DNA from: a virus
Reading direction: 5' to 3' (one strand)
IMG/VR virus record: IMGVR_UViG_3300028197_001221
Coordinates: 1-64,000 of that record
DNA: 64,000 bases
Shown piece by piece: positions 15,550-23,621 of the stretch. A model generated the notes under the pieces. That model was not told the DNA's origin, ran no database searches, and worked only from the letters and a program-made list of their open reading frames with translations. Position numbers and translations under genes: made by a program. Numbering within the stretch: the stretch's first letter is position 1; each line of letters begins with the position of its first letter.

Positions 15550-16537
15550 GAATATTGAAACTGTATTGCAGAAGCTTGGCATAGAATACGAAGCTTTTAG
15601 TGATAATATATATTCAGTATGCCCATGTCACGAACATAGTGATAACCCAAGAGCTTTTTCTTATTCTATTGATAAAGGAATATGGAAATGTTGGACTAGA
15701 GATTGTCAAAATGAATTTAACAATGACATATTTGGTTTAATAAAAGGTGCGTTATCGCAAAAAACTGGAACAGACCTTGAGTTTAAAGATGTATTAAAAT
15801 GGGTATGTGAAGAATTTAAGATAGACAAAGGTAGTTACGAAGGATCTTCAACCCCTATAGAGCAAGAAGATGATTTTACAAATTTAATTAAATCAATATC
15901 TATAAAGTCTAATACTAATTTTAACGACAAGGAAATAAATAATCCTTACTCAGTACAATATCCCTCGGATTATTTCTTATCAAGAGGATTTAAAAAAACT
16001 ACTTTAAAATATTTTAACGTGGGAGATTGTCATGATACAGGTATAATGAAAGAAAGGTCTATAATACCTATCCATGATGACTCTGGATATAAGCTAGTGG
16101 GAATGATTGGTAGAACAATGAAGGCGTATAGAATGCCAAAATTTTTGATATATCCATCTGGCTTTAATAAGCGTCACTATTTTTATAATTATCATAGGGC
16201 AATAGACAAAATCAAAGAAACTAATTGTTTATATATAGTAGAGGGCCAAGGAGACGTTTGGAAACTTCATGAGGCTGGAGTAAAGAATGCTGTTAGTATT
16301 TTTGGCAAAAGTATTTCCAAAGATCAAGAAAATAAGATAAAGAAATTACCCATAACAAGACTCGTAATACTCATGGACAATGATCAAGCCGGGAGAGAGG
16401 CTAGAGTCCAAATACAAAGACAGTTTGGAAGAATGTATAGGCTTACATTTCCACATTTAAGCGATAAAGATGTTGGAGACATGTCAGTATATAAGATTAA
16501 AAAAGATATTTTAAGCAATTTAAAAGGAACTTATTAA
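15515..16537 (+). CDS. DNA primase with zinc finger and TOPRIM domain
   Basis: The protein has 340 residues. The zinc-binding part is SVCPCHEHSDNPRAFSYS followed by WKCWTRDCQ (C36, H39 or C38, C59, C64), a CHC2-type arrangement. The TOPRIM domain shows LYIVEGQGDVWKL (catalytic Glu near 240) and LVILMDNDQAGREA (Asp-x-Asp near 286). It makes RNA primers for lagging-strand synthesis, probably bound to the DnaB-like helicase. It lacks the C-terminal helicase-binding domain of E. coli DnaG and is close in size to phage T4 gp61. The start overlaps the helicase gene. Confidence 0.88.
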   Translation: MNLKKLKKTLNKNIETVLQKLGIEYEAFSDNIYSVCPCHEHSDNPRAFSYSIDKGIWKCWTRDCQNEFNNDIFGLIKGALSQKTGTDLEFKDVLKWVCEEFKIDKGSYEGSSTPIEQEDDFTNLIKSISIKSNTNFNDKEINNPYSVQYPSDYFLSRGFKKTTLKYFNVGDCHDTGIMKERSIIPIHDDSGYKLVGMIGRTMKAYRMPKFLIYPSGFNKRHYFYNYHRAIDKIKETNCLYIVEGQGDVWKLHEAGVKNAVSIFGKSISKDQENKIKKLPITRLVILMDNDQAGREARVQIQRQFGRMYRLTFPHLSDKDVGDMSVYKIKKDILSNLKGTY

Positions 16538-17262
16538 TGAAAATTATAGGTATAGCTGGCAGAAAACAATCTGGTAAAAACACTGTAGCCAATTACATTA
16601 ACGGATCTATCTTACAGAGTTTAGATATGATATCTGATTTTGAGATTGGAAATAATGGAGAGCTTGAAATAAAAACTAAAGATAGCTCTGGCACTGATGG
16701 GTGGGGTGTTTTTGATGTGACTAGGAAAGATGAAGAATTTATAAGCTATGCGGAGAACTCTTTGTTTCCTTATGTAAAGGTATACCATTTTGCAGACCCT
16801 CTTAAGTTAATGGCTATAGATTTTTTTGATTTAGAACCACAGCAAGTTTATGGAACTGATAAAGATAAGAACACCTCAACGCCATACACTCAGAATGGTT
16901 GGAAGCATAAGATGACATCTAGAGAATTCTTACAGTACTTTGGCACAGAAGTTATGAGAAAGATAAAAGATACAGTGTGGGTGGACTACACTATAAAAAA
17001 GATACAACAAGAACAATCGTCTGTAGCAATCATACCTGACGTTAGATTTCCAAACGAGGTAGATGCAATTAAGAAAGCAGGAGGCATAGTTATTAGATTA
17101 GACAGGAATATCTATGACGACCAGCATGTTTGCGAAACCGCTTTAGATAAAGATAAATATGATTGGGATAATTTTGATTATATTATTAACAACAATGACT
17201 CTTCTCTGTCTGATTTATGTAAATCTTTAGGAAAGTTAAAACACTTTTGGAGTAACTTATGA
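16537..17262 (+). CDS. deoxynucleoside monophosphate kinase
   Basis: The protein has 241 residues. The P-loop GIAGRKQSGKNT (residues 5-16) opens a P-loop kinase of the phage dNMP kinase type (T4 gp1). Later blocks are YHFADPLKLMAIDFF, TSREFLQYFGTEVMR and VAIIPDVRFPNEVDAI, all typical of this family. It phosphorylates dNMPs to dNDPs, completing the supply line with the reductase and dUTPase. AAGGA lies before the ATG, whose A is the last base of the primase stop. The stop overlaps the following nuclease gene (ATGA). Confidence 0.88.
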   Translation: MKIIGIAGRKQSGKNTVANYINGSILQSLDMISDFEIGNNGELEIKTKDSSGTDGWGVFDVTRKDEEFISYAENSLFPYVKVYHFADPLKLMAIDFFDLEPQQVYGTDKDKNTSTPYTQNGWKHKMTSREFLQYFGTEVMRKIKDTVWVDYTIKKIQQEQSSVAIIPDVRFPNEVDAIKKAGGIVIRLDRNIYDDQHVCETALDKDKYDWDNFDYIINNNDSSLSDLCKSLGKLKHFWSNL

Positions 17263-18296
17263 TAATAACTTACGTCAGATCTTCTAGTTATAATAATTAC
17301 TCTTATTGTGAGATGCAATATTTTATGACATATGTGCTGGGCCATCAATCTAAAAGTGGTAAAAAGGCAGACATGGGTACAATGGTTCATAAAGTCATGG
17401 AAGTTTTAGCTGGATTAAAAAAGTACGAGCAAGATAAACCTAAAGTTAAATTCTTAAAAGTCGATGACGATGCTATTGGTAAGTTTAAATGTAGAAAAGA
17501 AGAACTACATACCGAGGAGTTAGTAAATCAATTAATTACTCTTAGTATAGATTCTTATGAAAAAAACTCTCCTCACAGCTTTAACGGTAAAGACAGAGGA
17601 GAAATAGCTACAACGGCATGGTGCTTCCTAAAGCATAGCGACGGTCAATTCGACCCAAGGCTTAGAGACATACACTTTCCAGAGCCTCATTTTGATATAC
17701 CGATTGAAGAAGATTGGGCTAAGTTTGAGTATGAGATAGATGGAAAAATGATTCAAGGACAATTAGCAATCAAAGGCACGATAGACCTTGTTACCAAAAT
17801 TAATGATGACACAATCGAGGTAATTGATTGGAAAACTGGAAGAAGAATGGATTGGGCTACGGGAGAAGTAAAAGATTATAAAAAATTAGAAAATGACCCA
17901 CAGTTATTGCTATATTATTATGCTATTTCTAAATTATATCCAGAGTTTCCCAATAGAATTATGAGTATATTCTTCTACAAGAACAAAGATGGCGACCCTG
18001 ACCCATCACCTTTTAGCCTGTGCTTTTCTCCAGAAGACGAAGAAAGGTTTTTAGGAATGTTAAAACATAGGGTTGCAGAAATAAGGCAAAATATGACCCC
18101 CAAGCCATTAGATCCTAACAGAAAACACTGGAAATGTAAGAATTTGTGTCATTTTTGCAAGACTAAATGGGGTGATACAGACGACAATATGTGTATTTAT
18201 ATAGAGAAGCACTTAAAAGAACATGGAATGGACAAAACTATTGCAGATTGCAGTAGAGAAGGTTTTGATATAGGATATTATGAGGCTCCCGGCTAA
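17259..18296 (+). CDS. Cas4/RecB-like PD-(D/E)XK nuclease with probable Fe-S cluster
   Basis: The protein has 345 residues. RecB-type motifs appear in order: GTMVHKVME with the metal-binding His (H44), GTIDLVTK (Asp near 176), EVIDWKTGR (Glu/Asp-x-Lys near 187-192) and the helix QLLLYYYAI. Cys 17 (YCEMQYF) together with the C-terminal cluster KCKNLCHFCKTKW...MCIY (about 290-312) is the four-cysteine pattern that holds a 4Fe-4S cluster in Cas4/AddB-like nucleases. It is expected to be an ssDNA exonuclease used in recombination or end processing. No other CRISPR gene is nearby. Confidence 0.85.
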   Translation: MIITYVRSSSYNNYSYCEMQYFMTYVLGHQSKSGKKADMGTMVHKVMEVLAGLKKYEQDKPKVKFLKVDDDAIGKFKCRKEELHTEELVNQLITLSIDSYEKNSPHSFNGKDRGEIATTAWCFLKHSDGQFDPRLRDIHFPEPHFDIPIEEDWAKFEYEIDGKMIQGQLAIKGTIDLVTKINDDTIEVIDWKTGRRMDWATGEVKDYKKLENDPQLLLYYYAISKLYPEFPNRIMSIFFYKNKDGDPDPSPFSLCFSPEDEERFLGMLKHRVAEIRQNMTPKPLDPNRKHWKCKNLCHFCKTKWGDTDDNMCIYIEKHLKEHGMDKTIADCSREGFDIGYYEAPG

Positions 18297-19150
18297 TGAA
18301 AAAAACTTTATCAATAGGAATGTGTACTCACGATGATATACATGGAGTGTATTTTTCTCTACAGTCCCTTAGATTGCATCATCCAATAGTACAAACAGAT
18401 GCTGTAGAATTAATAGTAGTGGATAATAATCCAGAATCTGTACACGGACAGGCTCTTCAAAAATGGATTAAAGGTTGGTGTCAAGCAAAGGTTAAATATA
18501 TACCTTATACAGAAAAAAAATCTACATCATCAAGAAATATAATATTTGAGAACGCAGAAGGGAAATACTGCATGAGCATGGACTGTCATGTGATGTTTCC
18601 TACGGGGGCTTTGGAACATCTTTTAGCCTACTATAAAGACAAACCAGACTGCAAAGATTTAGTTCAAGGACCATTAATGTATGATAATATACATGGATAT
18701 TCCACACATTTTAAACCAGTGTGGGGTGGCGATATGTATGGTCAATGGGGGAAAAATACAGAGGGATGTGAAAAAGGTATTCCTTTCGACATACCAATGC
18801 AAGGACTAGGAGTTTTTTCTTGTGAAACTAAAAACTGGTTAGGGTTCAACCCACTTTTCAAAGGTTTTGGTGGAGAAGAAGGATATATACACGAAAAATT
18901 TAGGCAACATGGAGGAAGAACAGTTTGTATACCTCAATTCAAATGGTTGCACAGATTTTTGAGACCAGATGGTGTCACCTACCCTCTGGTTTTAGAGGAT
19001 AGAGTTTGGAATTATTTTGTTGGATGGTTAGAATTAAAACAAGACCCTAGCCATCCAATGATTAAAGAAATATACGATAATTTTAGCAAGCGTATGAAAA
19101 AAGAAAAAATAGATGAGATACTGAGACTAGCAATTCAAACTATTACATAA
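18296..19150 (+). CDS. glycosyltransferase, family 2-like (GT-A fold)
   Basis: The 284-residue protein begins with a GT-A strand and turn (TLSIGMCTHDDIHGVYFSLQ), then VELIVVDNNPES, SSRNIIFENAEGKYCMSMD and CHVMF, where Asp-Cys-His takes the place of the metal-binding DxD. An acceptor-side segment GFGGEEGYIHEKFRQHGG also fits family 2. It transfers a sugar from a nucleotide sugar to an unknown acceptor, perhaps DNA, a virion protein or a host glycan. It lies apart from the main glycosyltransferase cluster that starts at 25.5 kb. Confidence 0.85.
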   Translation: MKKTLSIGMCTHDDIHGVYFSLQSLRLHHPIVQTDAVELIVVDNNPESVHGQALQKWIKGWCQAKVKYIPYTEKKSTSSRNIIFENAEGKYCMSMDCHVMFPTGALEHLLAYYKDKPDCKDLVQGPLMYDNIHGYSTHFKPVWGGDMYGQWGKNTEGCEKGIPFDIPMQGLGVFSCETKNWLGFNPLFKGFGGEEGYIHEKFRQHGGRTVCIPQFKWLHRFLRPDGVTYPLVLEDRVWNYFVGWLELKQDPSHPMIKEIYDNFSKRMKKEKIDEILRLAIQTIT

Positions 19151-19166
19151 ATAACAGGAGTGTGAA

Positions 19167-19862
19167 ATGTCAGATATAAATGAAGTTGATATTCAATACA
19201 CAAAAGATACATACGGTTTTACTGAAGACTTGACAGAAGAAAACTTTTATCTTCCAGCAGAAGCAGAGTATGAGGATTTTGGCGAAGCTGAAGAAGAGCA
19301 TGACGCTGCTTCCTTGTGGGAAAATATTCGCAAGAAGAAGGAACGCGAAGGCAAAAACTATAAACCTGCCAAGAAGGGTGACAAAGACAGGCCAGATCCA
19401 GACTCTTGGAAAAAGGCACAATCAGAACCTTCTGAAAAACAAAAGAAGGGGCTTGATAAAAATAAAGATGGTAAAGTTACCAAAGAAGATTTTGAATTGC
19501 TACGTAAGGGTAAAAGTTCGTACAAGTATGAAAACCCAAAAACAGGAGAAGAGTTTACCTACACAAGAAAAGGTAACTACAGAAAGGGTGATACTGTTTT
19601 AGTTTACAGGGGAGAAGCCTCTGAATACCAAGGTAAAAAAGTTAAACTTGGCAAGCCATTTCTAACCCCAGACGGTCCTAAGAAAAGAAGCGTTTACGTT
19701 AAAAATGGTTCTGGCAATGTTGTCAAAGTAAATTTTGGCGATCCTAACATGTCAATTAAAAAAGATAATCCAGCAAGACGAAAATCTTTTAGAGCTAGAC
19801 ACAATTGTGCAAACCCCGGTCCAAAATGGAAAGCTAGATACTGGTCATGCAAAGCTTGGTAA
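19167..19862 (+). CDS. phage protein with EF-hand-like loop and conserved Cys C-terminus
   Basis: The protein has 231 residues. An acidic N-terminus is followed by a highly charged linker. DKNKDGKVTKEDF (about 97-109) matches an EF-hand/dockerin-type calcium loop. A central beta-rich part (GDTVLVYRGEASEYQGKKVK) resembles a small SH3-like barrel. The C-terminus has RARHNC...GPKWKARYWSCKAW, a short motif found at the end of several phage proteins, some encoded near capsid genes (family knowledge, function unclear). AGGAG precedes the ATG. The role is unknown; calcium binding is an inference from one motif. Confidence 0.65.
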   Translation: MSDINEVDIQYTKDTYGFTEDLTEENFYLPAEAEYEDFGEAEEEHDAASLWENIRKKKEREGKNYKPAKKGDKDRPDPDSWKKAQSEPSEKQKKGLDKNKDGKVTKEDFELLRKGKSSYKYENPKTGEEFTYTRKGNYRKGDTVLVYRGEASEYQGKKVKLGKPFLTPDGPKKRSVYVKNGSGNVVKVNFGDPNMSIKKDNPARRKSFRARHNCANPGPKWKARYWSCKAW

Positions 19863-20074
19863 AAAAGTGGAAAGATCATCTAGATCACAACAACATGACT
19901 TACTGGCAACATTTAAAATTTGCCGTAGGTCATGGTGTATGTTGTATCAAAGCTGGTGTATATTTATGTATACATGGTTTACTACCATGTTTTAGACGCA
20001 GAGCTGGTGAAAGATTAGTTCATAGGTTAGACACAAACTTCACAGAGCATAAGAAAAATGTCAATAATAAGTAA
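19847..20074 (+). CDS. DUF6356-like small protein
   Basis: The 75-residue protein reads NNMTYWQHLKFAVGHG, then IKAGVYLCIHGLLPCFRRRA and a C-terminal charged helix. This matches the DUF6356 layout: MTYxxH, a semi-hydrophobic helix, then IHGLxP. The middle segment (about 25-48) is probably membrane-associated. Function unknown. The gene overlaps the genes on both sides by 16 and 17 bases, which supports translation. Confidence 0.65.
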   Translation: MQSLVKKWKDHLDHNNMTYWQHLKFAVGHGVCCIKAGVYLCIHGLLPCFRRRAGERLVHRLDTNFTEHKKNVNNK

Positions 20075-20753
20075 TATAGACAAGTTAATTAAATCAGAGC
20101 CAAATATAGATGACGTTGGTTATCTGAAAGATAAGATGACATATCAAGATGATATTAATAATAATATTGTTAAGATAGATTGGTTGAAAATTCTTGATGC
20201 TCCCCCTAAAAATAGTAACCCAAAGACTACTAGAGAACTACACGCTATTAGTAAGGCTACTGTAAACAGAACTTCCAAAGAAGTAGATTTAGTCATAAGG
20301 GTAGACAGAGATCCCGTGGTTTTATTTGTTGATTTTTTGGAAAAGAAAAATTTGAAATTCCCAAAGAGTAAATTTTATACATTTTATGATTTCCTTGAGC
20401 CTTATATATATGGATTGAAATATCACTTCAATAGGGCTAGGCCAGAACAACTTGCCCACTATCATAATATAAACTTAAAAATTCTTTATACAGATAGTCA
20501 TCACACGCCGTCTTATCCTAGTGGTCACGCTATGTACGCTGAACTGGCAGCTAGTATATTATCTGACGAACATCCAGAATACAAATCTAATTTTTTTGAA
20601 ATAGCAAAATTTTGTGGATTAGCTAGAGTTTTACAGGGAGTACACTTTCCATCAGATAACGACGCTAGCGTTAAAGCGGTTAGTGTATTATATCCTTTAA
20701 TAAAGAAAGGTATAGAAAATGTCAAAACCAGTAAAGAGTTTCCCTTTAAGTGA
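20058..20753 (+). CDS. PAP2-superfamily phosphatase
   Basis: The protein has 231 residues. The three PAP2/acid phosphatase motifs are all present: KYHFNRARP (K-x6-RP, near 120), PSGH (near 153) and ARVLQGVHFPSD (R-x5-H-x3-D, near 190). Both catalytic histidines and the phosphate-binding Arg/Lys are kept, so it should be active. PAP2 enzymes dephosphorylate lipid phosphates, undecaprenyl pyrophosphate or small phosphoesters. No run of membrane segments is evident, so it is more like soluble class A acid phosphatases. The substrate is unknown. The gene overlaps its upstream neighbour and contains the start of a 32-codon frame at its end. Confidence 0.85.
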   Translation: MSIISNIDKLIKSEPNIDDVGYLKDKMTYQDDINNNIVKIDWLKILDAPPKNSNPKTTRELHAISKATVNRTSKEVDLVIRVDRDPVVLFVDFLEKKNLKFPKSKFYTFYDFLEPYIYGLKYHFNRARPEQLAHYHNINLKILYTDSHHTPSYPSGHAMYAELAASILSDEHPEYKSNFFEIAKFCGLARVLQGVHFPSDNDASVKAVSVLYPLIKKGIENVKTSKEFPFK

Positions 20754-20817
20754 TATTCCTTCTCCAAAAGAACCAGTAAAAATACCATTGCCACCATTGC
20801 AAGAACCTAAAAATTAA
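20719..20817 (+). CDS. Pro-rich mini-protein (32 residues), tentative
   Basis: A short frame begins at ATG 20719 inside the phosphatase gene, with AAAGG upstream, and ends at TAA 20815-20817. The peptide is rich in Pro and Lys (IPSPKEPVKIPLPPLQEPK). It fills most of the space before the polymerase promoter region. Composition and ribosome binding site make translation plausible; no family is known. Confidence 0.4.
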   Translation: MSKPVKSFPLSDIPSPKEPVKIPLPPLQEPKN

Positions 20818-20829
20818 CTTTGTGAAATA

Positions 20830-20867
20830 TTGAACAGGATGGTACAATCCTATAGGATAGATTGTAC
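20830..20867 (+). promoter_or_regulatory. candidate promoter with overlapping palindromic operator before the split polymerase
   Basis: A TTGAAC box at 20830-20835 is followed after 17 bases by TAGGAT at 20853-20858, a plausible sigma-70-type promoter. An 8-bp perfect inverted repeat GTACAATC (20842-20849) / GATTGTAC (20860-20867) overlaps the -10 region. The 12-base palindrome ATCCTATAGGAT lies within it. A repressor dimer could bind here; alternatively the repeat forms an mRNA hairpin. No U-run follows it. Confidence 0.5.
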
Positions 20868-20888
20868 ATTGACTTAGGAGATAGCTAA

Positions 20889-22460
20889 TTGAATTGGTTT
20901 CCATTGAAAAACTTTACGCATTATAGTTTATTAAAAGGCTTTTCTAAGCCACATGAATTAGCGAAAGTATGTGCTGATAAAGATTATCCAGCTTGTGGTA
21001 TCACAGATTATAAGTCTATATCTGGCGCAGTTTCTTTTCACCAAGCTTGTAAAAATGTTGGAATCAAACCTATCATTGGTTGTTCGTTTGACAGCACTAC
21101 TGTATACGCAAAAAATAAAGATGGCTGGCACGACCTGATTCAGATGGTATCTATGACAGATGAAAAAGGTAATATGTCCAAGGACATAGCTAAGGATATA
21201 ATTAGTAGAAATAACTTGATTGCGTTACAGAAATCCAAAGACAATATCAAGCCTGCGTATTATGTAAAGAAAGAGCAGTCTGTTTTGCACAGGGTATTAT
21301 TATGCTCTGCTCTAAAAACCACCTTGCCTAAAATCAATGCCAAAATTAGAAACAATAATCTAGAACCAGACATTTTGGAATACTTTAATAAAGATGATAA
21401 GTGTGTAACAGAGGGCGAAGTTACTAAAGAGTTAGAACATATATATAATTCGTGTGAAGAGTATGACATATTGAATCCCCCCATGCTTCCAAATTTTGTA
21501 TGTCCTAACGGTATGTCTCAAGAAGATTATTTAACACAGATGGCGAGAAGCGGCTACACAGAATTACTTAAACCAAAAGTGGGAAATGATAAAGACAAAC
21601 AAAAAGTATACGGTGAAAGATTTAAGAAAGAATTAGAAGTTATTAGAAACGCAGATCTATTTGGATATTTTTTAATTGTACAGGATATAATTAGACACAT
21701 AGAAAAGGACATGGGGTGTTTAGCTGGTCCGGGTAGAGGTTCTGCTGCTGGATGTTTAATATCATATCTAGTAGGCATTACCAAGATAGATCCGGTAGAA
21801 CACGATCTGCTGTTTGAAAGATTTTATAATGCAGGACGTAACACTGGAGGTAACGTGTCTCTTCCAGATATTGATATGGACGTTCCGGGTAAAAGGCGGG
21901 ATGATGTTATAGATTATCTAAAAGATACATACGGACATGAACATGTCAGTCAAATGATTACATTTGGAAGACTACAAGGACGTAGCGCAATAAAAGAAGT
22001 GCTTAGAATAAATGAGGCTTGCTCTTTTAGCGAGATGAACGCTATCACAAAGAGTATACCTAACGAGGCAGACGTTTCCGATCAGCTTGCAGAGATGGAT
22101 GATGAAGACAGGTCTATTATAAGATGGTCCTTGATAAATAGAGCAGATGATTTAAGAGATTTTTGTCACATAACAGACGATGGAAAACTTGAAGGTGATT
22201 ATGCAGAATACTTTCAACAAGCTATTGACATAGAGGGTACATTTAAAACTCAAGGTAAACACGCTGCTGGGGTAGTTATATCTAAAGACAAACTAAAAGA
22301 TGTCTGCCCTATGATACAACAGAAGGGGTCTACAGAGAAAATAGCAGGATTAGAAATGTCTGATCTAGAAGCACTGGGTCATGTAAAATTTGATGTTCTA
22401 GGAATTAATCTTCTAGACAAACTTATGAAAATAAAGGAATTGATTAATGATAGAGGTTAA
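20889..22460 (+). CDS. dnaE: DNA polymerase III alpha subunit, N-terminal part (split gene)
   Basis: This 523-residue protein equals the first half of bacterial DnaE. The PHP domain is at residues 1-200 (THYSLLKG, GITDYKSISGAVSF, GIKPIIGC) but lacks the HxH metal pair, so PHP is probably inactive, as in E. coli. The polymerase part shows GCLAGPGRGSAAG, LPDIDMD with two catalytic aspartates, QGRSAIKEV and GKHAAGVVIS. KFDVLGINLLDKL holds the third Asp near the end. It stops at LINDRG, where E. coli DnaE continues. The start is TTG 20889, seven bases after AGGAGA. The remaining half is encoded at 23611-25176. Confidence 0.92.
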   Translation: MNWFPLKNFTHYSLLKGFSKPHELAKVCADKDYPACGITDYKSISGAVSFHQACKNVGIKPIIGCSFDSTTVYAKNKDGWHDLIQMVSMTDEKGNMSKDIAKDIISRNNLIALQKSKDNIKPAYYVKKEQSVLHRVLLCSALKTTLPKINAKIRNNNLEPDILEYFNKDDKCVTEGEVTKELEHIYNSCEEYDILNPPMLPNFVCPNGMSQEDYLTQMARSGYTELLKPKVGNDKDKQKVYGERFKKELEVIRNADLFGYFLIVQDIIRHIEKDMGCLAGPGRGSAAGCLISYLVGITKIDPVEHDLLFERFYNAGRNTGGNVSLPDIDMDVPGKRRDDVIDYLKDTYGHEHVSQMITFGRLQGRSAIKEVLRINEACSFSEMNAITKSIPNEADVSDQLAEMDDEDRSIIRWSLINRADDLRDFCHITDDGKLEGDYAEYFQQAIDIEGTFKTQGKHAAGVVISKDKLKDVCPMIQQKGSTEKIAGLEMSDLEALGHVKFDVLGINLLDKLMKIKELINDRG

Positions 22461-22938
22461 AGTTACAGATTATATGAGAGTTAAAGCCAGAAGCATGGCT
22501 AAAGATTTAGGCAAGCTTAAAAATTCTATAACCAAAGGTGAAGGTAACGTTGCTGGTTTTGTAGGAGAGTTGATAGCTTTGGATTATCTTGGTGGGGTTA
22601 AAGCCAATACTTATGATTTCGATATTGTAAGTAATGGTAAAACATATGATGTGAAAACTAAGCGATGTACAAGTCCTCCCAAGCCACACTACGATTGCTC
22701 AGTAGCTGCATTCAATACAAAACAAAGATGTGATATTTACTTTTTTGTAAGAGTACAGTTTCAAGGCGACAGACCAATAAAAGCGTGGGTGTTGGGACAA
22801 AAAGACAAGACTGAGTATTTTAAGCAAGCTAGAAAACTAAATAAGGGTGATATTGATCCAAGTAATAATTTCAAGGTTAAAGCAGATTGTTTTAACTTAA
22901 GCATTAACAAACTAGAGAAACTAGAAAAGAAGGACTAA
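22447..22938 (+). CDS. PD-(D/E)XK-superfamily nuclease inserted between the polymerase halves
   Basis: The protein has 163 residues. FVGELIALDYLGG (Glu 41), TYDFDIVSNGKTYDVKTK (Asp 59, Asp 68, Lys 70) and CDIYFFVRVQ fit a restriction-endonuclease-like core with the order E...D...D-x-K. The ATG overlaps the end of the polymerase N-part by 14 bases. A single-domain nuclease of this kind could be a free-standing homing endonuclease that split the polymerase gene, or a DNA repair enzyme. It has no recognisable DNA-binding extension such as NUMOD or HTH modules. Confidence 0.65.
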   Translation: MIEVKVTDYMRVKARSMAKDLGKLKNSITKGEGNVAGFVGELIALDYLGGVKANTYDFDIVSNGKTYDVKTKRCTSPPKPHYDCSVAAFNTKQRCDIYFFVRVQFQGDRPIKAWVLGQKDKTEYFKQARKLNKGDIDPSNNFKVKADCFNLSINKLEKLEKKD

Positions 22939-22940
22939 TC

Positions 22941-23621
22941 ATGGCTAACAGAGACTACATTGTATTTGATTTTGAAACTGGTAGTAGAAATCCCAACAAA
23001 ACTCAGCCTACACAGATTGCAGCAATTGCGTTAGACGGTCGTAATCTATCTATGAAGGGATCTTTCAACAGCGAGATTAAACCTATACTAGATGATGACA
23101 AGGCTATAGCTGCTGGATTAGACCCCATTGAAGATGGGGCTTTAAAAGTAACTGGTAAAAATAGAAAAGACCTAGCCAAAGCTCCAGCTTTAAAATCTGT
23201 ATGGAAAAAATTCTGCTCCTTTGTAGACCAGTATAATTGGAAAAAAGATCCATTCTTTAATCCTATACCAGTAGGGTTTAACATTATTGGTTTTGACATG
23301 ATTATTATTAATCGTTTATGTAAAGAATATGGCCCGTTTGACGATGGCAGACAACAACAAAAAATCTTTAGCAAGATTCATAAGTGTGATGTTATGGACA
23401 ATATGCATATGTGGACTGAAGGTGATCCCAGTATCAGATCAATTAGCATGGACACTCTTCGTGACCGAATGGGTCTTAGTAAAGAAAATGCTCACGATGC
23501 ATTGCAAGATGTTAAGGATACGGCTAATATATTTATAAAGCTATTGAAGACTCATAGAGCAGTTTATCAAAACATTGAACTAGACAAAGCGTTTGCAAAC
23601 GGAAATTTGTATGTCAAATGA
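22941..23621 (+). CDS. DnaQ-type 3'-5' exonuclease (proofreading epsilon-like)
   Basis: The protein has 226 residues and DEDDh family motifs: Exo I YIVFDFETGS (Asp 10, Glu 12), Exo II GFNIIGFDMIII (Asp near 119) and Exo III AHDALQDVKDT (His-x4-Asp near 185-190). It removes mispaired 3' ends. Because the PHP domain of the polymerase looks inactive, this enzyme probably supplies proofreading. Its position between the two polymerase halves suggests it works with them. It starts two bases after the nuclease stop; its end overlaps the start of the polymerase C-part. Confidence 0.85.
   Translation: MANRDYIVFDFETGSRNPNKTQPTQIAAIALDGRNLSMKGSFNSEIKPILDDDKAIAAGLDPIEDGALKVTGKNRKDLAKAPALKSVWKKFCSFVDQYNWKKDPFFNPIPVGFNIIGFDMIIINRLCKEYGPFDDGRQQQKIFSKIHKCDVMDNMHMWTEGDPSIRSISMDTLRDRMGLSKENAHDALQDVKDTANIFIKLLKTHRAVYQNIELDKAFANGNLYVK

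Noticed and set aside
17259-18296. CRISPR-Cas adaptation system based on the Cas4-like nuclease
   Set aside because: No cas1/cas2 or repeat-spacer array is present; such nucleases are common in phage recombination operons.
22447-23610. Intein joining the polymerase halves
   Set aside because: Neither half carries extra sequence with intein blocks; the gap encodes separate proteins with their own starts and stops.
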